Part shown: positions 61,958-64,000 of the stretch, piece by piece
Layout of the letters: every line of letters starts with the position of its first letter
Numbering within the stretch: the stretch's first letter is position 1
IMG/VR virus record: IMGVR_UViG_3300047335_000079
Span: 1 to 64,000 of that record
Strand: one strand, 5' to 3'
Origin: a virus
DNA length: 64,000 nt
Notes under the pieces: generated by a model
Seen by the model: the letters and a program-made list of their open reading frames with translations, nothing else
What the model was told of the DNA's origin: nothing
Database searches by the model: none
Made by a program: the position numbers and the translations under genes

Positions 61958-62431
61958 TTGCCCGCTACCGTCAAAGTGAAGCCCGTCGCAGCCCCTGAGG
62001 CCGATGCGGCTCCCGAGAACCCAACGTCGTTCACCATCCAACTGTCCAACGGCTCGATGGTGACCTGCCACAAACCCACGACGGTCCTCAAACTGCGCCT
62101 GCGGCGCATACTCTCGAAAGAAGAGTTAGAGGACAACGAGCTTCGTGAGATCGCAAAGGCGCTGCTTTGCATCACGGACTTCGATGGTATTAAACCGCCA
62201 CTTCGCACGCCAGCGGAGTTCGAGATTTTCCTCTCGCGCTTCTCCACCGATGACGACGTGGACCGCTTCATGAGTGAGTGGCAGAAGCTCAACTACCCCG
62301 ACGTGTATGACGCCCTCACGGCGGCGGTCAGCGAGGGCACGGAGCAGGGGCTCTATGGAACGGAGCTTGAGTCCTTTGTCGCGGCCAAGATTCAAACCTT
62401 GGCTCGGGAGCGCGCTGAGCAGGTAAAATAG
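61958..62431 (+). CDS. Tail assembly chaperone (short form)
   Basis: 157 residues, TTG start with TAGGAG upstream. TSFTIQLSNGSMVTCHKPTT, LRLRRILSKEELEDNELREI, FLSRFSTDDDVDRFMSEWQK. Position between tube and tape measure is that of lambda gpG-like chaperones. Ends GTA AAA TAG, where the next frame continues in -1, so a longer fused form is likely. Confidence 0.7.
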   Translation: MPATVKVKPVAAPEADAAPENPTSFTIQLSNGSMVTCHKPTTVLKLRLRRILSKEELEDNELREIAKALLCITDFDGIKPPLRTPAEFEIFLSRFSTDDDVDRFMSEWQKLNYPDVYDALTAAVSEGTEQGLYGTELESFVAAKIQTLARERAEQVK

Positions 62432-62652
62432 TAGCGCTCGACCCGGAGTTCTCGTCCATTGCGTCGTTGGCGACCCCGACGCTGGCCGAGGTGCGAGCGA
62501 TGGACCCTATCGAACGGGACGCCTTTAACATCGTCAAGGGACAGATGCAGGGCGATGAGTACCTTTGGGACGCCGTGTGGTACACCCCAGAGGGCGAGCA
62601 GGTCATCGGGGGCTGGAAGTCTCAGATTGAGAAACACGGAAACTCTGCCTAG
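62428..62652 (+). CDS. -1 frameshift extension of tail assembly chaperone
   Basis: A frame open across the stop of the short chaperone in the -1 register, encoding about 74 residues (LDPEFSSIASLATPTLAEVR, IERDAFNIVKGQMQGDEYLW). It lacks an ATG; a TTG at 62467 exists but has no ribosome-binding site. The overlap A-AAA-TAG lets tRNA-Lys slip back one base with full re-pairing. Equivalent to the gpT part of gpG-T fusions. Confidence 0.6.
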   Translation: MVALDPEFSSIASLATPTLAEVRAMDPIERDAFNIVKGQMQGDEYLWDAVWYTPEGEQVIGGWKSQIEKHGNSA

Positions 62653-62686
62653 AAGATTGGGTGGCCCCACCCTGAAGTCCTAGACA

Positions 62687-63403
62687 ATGTACACCACTAT
62701 GTCGATGGACCAGTTCGTCGATAAAGTCATGACGATGAAGGGCACGTTCTCCGACCCCAACTTGCTCAAGAACGCCGCTCGCGCGGCTCTTGTTGAGGTC
62801 AAAGACGAGCTTCGGCATCGCTTTGGTGTATACCCCGCCATCGTCCCGGCTGGCTTTGAGCCCTGGCAGCAACTGCGCTACAAGACCAAGTGGAATCGCC
62901 GTAAACTTGGATTCCCCGCCAACCAGCCTTTGCTGCGTACTGGTGCACTCAAGAACTCGTACCAAATCACCGAGATTGACGGCAACCCCGCTCTCGGCTC
63001 AAACTCTGACTACGCCCAAATACAAGAAGAAGGCTCGGGCTCTATTGCTCGTCGCCTTCGTGGCATCAAGGCCGTGGGCGGCGGTGCCGCTATTGGTGCA
63101 AAGCACGCCGCAAACCAAGTCGCGTCGATGGGCATCCCGCCCCGTTCGACCATCGGTATTGCCTTTGCCAAGCGAGAGAGCCGTGCATTCGATAAGGCGC
63201 TGAAGTACATTCAGAAAAAGGGCGAGCTTCGCAACATCGACCTTGGCCTTGCCTTTGTCGAGAAGGGCGCAAGCATCGACGCTAAGCGCTTTGCACGCGA
63301 CCCCAACTATCGCCTCCTCGGCGACAAAAAGGCACCAGGAGAGGGCAAGTCGTTCAAGACGAACGACGCGGCACCTATTGGTAAAAAGGTCTACGGACGC
63401 TAA
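62687..63403 (+). CDS. Virion morphogenesis/tail completion-like protein
   Basis: 238 residues. LRHRFGVYPAIVPAGFEPWQ, then NQPLLRTGALKNSYQITEID and ALGSNSDYAQIQEEGSGSI match the phage virion morphogenesis (gpG/minor tail) pattern LLRTG.L..S....GS...YA.I...G. The C-terminal half is Lys-rich. It lies between the chaperones and the tape measure, not its commonest position. Confidence 0.65.
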   Translation: MYTTMSMDQFVDKVMTMKGTFSDPNLLKNAARAALVEVKDELRHRFGVYPAIVPAGFEPWQQLRYKTKWNRRKLGFPANQPLLRTGALKNSYQITEIDGNPALGSNSDYAQIQEEGSGSIARRLRGIKAVGGGAAIGAKHAANQVASMGIPPRSTIGIAFAKRESRAFDKALKYIQKKGELRNIDLGLAFVEKGASIDAKRFARDPNYRLLGDKKAPGEGKSFKTNDAAPIGKKVYGR

Positions 63404-63407
63404 GTAG

Positions 63408-64000
63408 ATGACCGGCGGCTGGAAGATCAGTCTTGCGTTTGTAGCGCAAAACTTAACGTCGCGAGCGTTCTCGCAAATGTCCTACGATGCACTCTCGTCG
63501 CGCAAGCACGTTGATGAGTTGCAACGCTCGGTCAACTCCCTGCGCCTTGTCGGTGTGGCCGCACTGGGTGGCTTTGGCGCTGCCGCTACGAACGTCTTTG
63601 TCCAGGTTGGTAAGTCCGCTGCCAACTACCAAGATCAAATGCTCACGCTCCAGCAAATTCTGGGTGCAACAAAAGAGCAAATGGTTGGGCTTGACAAGGC
63701 TATCACGGGCGTCACCATCGGTGACAACGCCACAATTTTCAACCAAGTGCAAGCCTCGGGCATCGCTCGCGCCCTTGCTTCGCGCGGTTTCAACATCAAC
63801 CAAATTGAGAGCTTGATGCCGATTGCCGCTAACGCGGCGGAAGTCATTACTCACCGTAATCCAGGTCTGTCGCCGGAAGATTCAACTCGCTCGATGTTCG
63901 GCGCGCTCCGAGCATTTGGCTACACGGATGGCTCAAAGAAAACTCAAGACGCCGTAGACACTGCCATCAAGGCAATGTCGATCACCCACCTGAGCCCTGC
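63408..64000 (+). CDS. Tail tape measure protein, 3' end outside window
   Basis: ATG 63408; open to the window end (197 codons visible). Opening TGGWKISLAFVAQNLTSRAF, then a hydrophobic helix LRLVGVAALGGFGAAATNVF and repeated helical TMP-like text (YQDQMLTLQQILGATKEQMV). The position after the tail chaperones and the amphipathic character support the call. Its full length would give the tail length. Confidence 0.75.
   Translation, partial: MTGGWKISLAFVAQNLTSRAFSQMSYDALSSRKHVDELQRSVNSLRLVGVAALGGFGAAATNVFVQVGKSAANYQDQMLTLQQILGATKEQMVGLDKAITGVTIGDNATIFNQVQASGIARALASRGFNINQIESLMPIAANAAEVITHRNPGLSPEDSTRSMFGALRAFGYTDGSKKTQDAVDTAIKAMSITHLSP

Noticed and set aside
1-64000. CRISPR array, insertion sequence, integrase or attachment site
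   Set aside because: No spaced direct-repeat array, no transposase or recombinase motif and no convincing att-type duplication were seen.

Overview
The window is part of the genome of a tailed, contractile-tail (myovirus-like) bacteriophage. It carries head, neck, tail sheath, tail tube and tape-measure genes, a baseplate/fibre block with lysis genes, a replication module and a long array of very small genes. There is no rRNA, host housekeeping gene or CRISPR array, and no integrase was recognised. Base composition looks moderately GC-rich. The host cannot be named. Repeated Cys/His modules of the type C-x(n)-C-x-R-x2-GH-x-G-x-H, near-consensus sigma70-like promoters with 17-18 nt spacers, and several leaderless genes would fit an actinobacterial or Deinococcus-type host. 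That is inference only.

Layout. 0-6.9 kb (+): end of the tail/baseplate block, with LamG-like adsorption modules and a fibre, then small membrane proteins, an amidase endolysin and a VRR-NUC nuclease. 6.6-19.1 kb (-): metabolism and replication, namely a deoxyribosyltransferase-like protein, a PD-(D/E)XK nuclease, family A DNA polymerase, a possible thymidylate synthase-like protein, a dTMP-kinase-like protein, a metallophosphoesterase, a Gp157-like protein, a transglycosylase and a SNF2 helicase. 19.2-21.8 kb (+): primase/helicase (DUF3854-DUF927). 21.8-41.4 kb (-): accessory genes, dominated by proteins of 25-150 residues joined by ATGA/TAATG/GTGA overlaps, many with Zn-type Cys/His motifs. 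This stretch includes two paralogous PF12224-type amidoligases, a class II glutamine amidotransferase that appears to start at ATC, a GNAT acetyltransferase, a second LamG protein and tRNA-Pro. At 38.96-39.36 kb an AT-rich iteron-like array is the best origin candidate. 42.0-46.8 kb (+): a leaderless gene opens an early-type operon with a C5 DNA methyltransferase and a papain-like protease. 46.8-47.1 kb: a promoter-hairpins-terminator unit that looks like an autonomous noncoding RNA. 47.2-48.7 kb (-): large terminase. 49.55-49.96 kb: a structured RNA with a pseudoknot, followed by tRNA-Trp-like, tRNA-Met and tRNA-Asn. 50-64 kb (+): small terminase, portal, scaffold, an inserted endonuclease VII-like gene, major capsid, neck proteins with a response-regulator receiver domain embedded among them, sheath, tube, tail chaperones with a probable -1 frameshift, and the start of the tape measure.

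Strongest leads are the amidoligase/amidotransferase set, the two unidentified structured RNAs, the receiver domain in the virion operon, the iteron region, the ATC start codon and the leaderless promoter class. All base pairing and family calls were made by eye.
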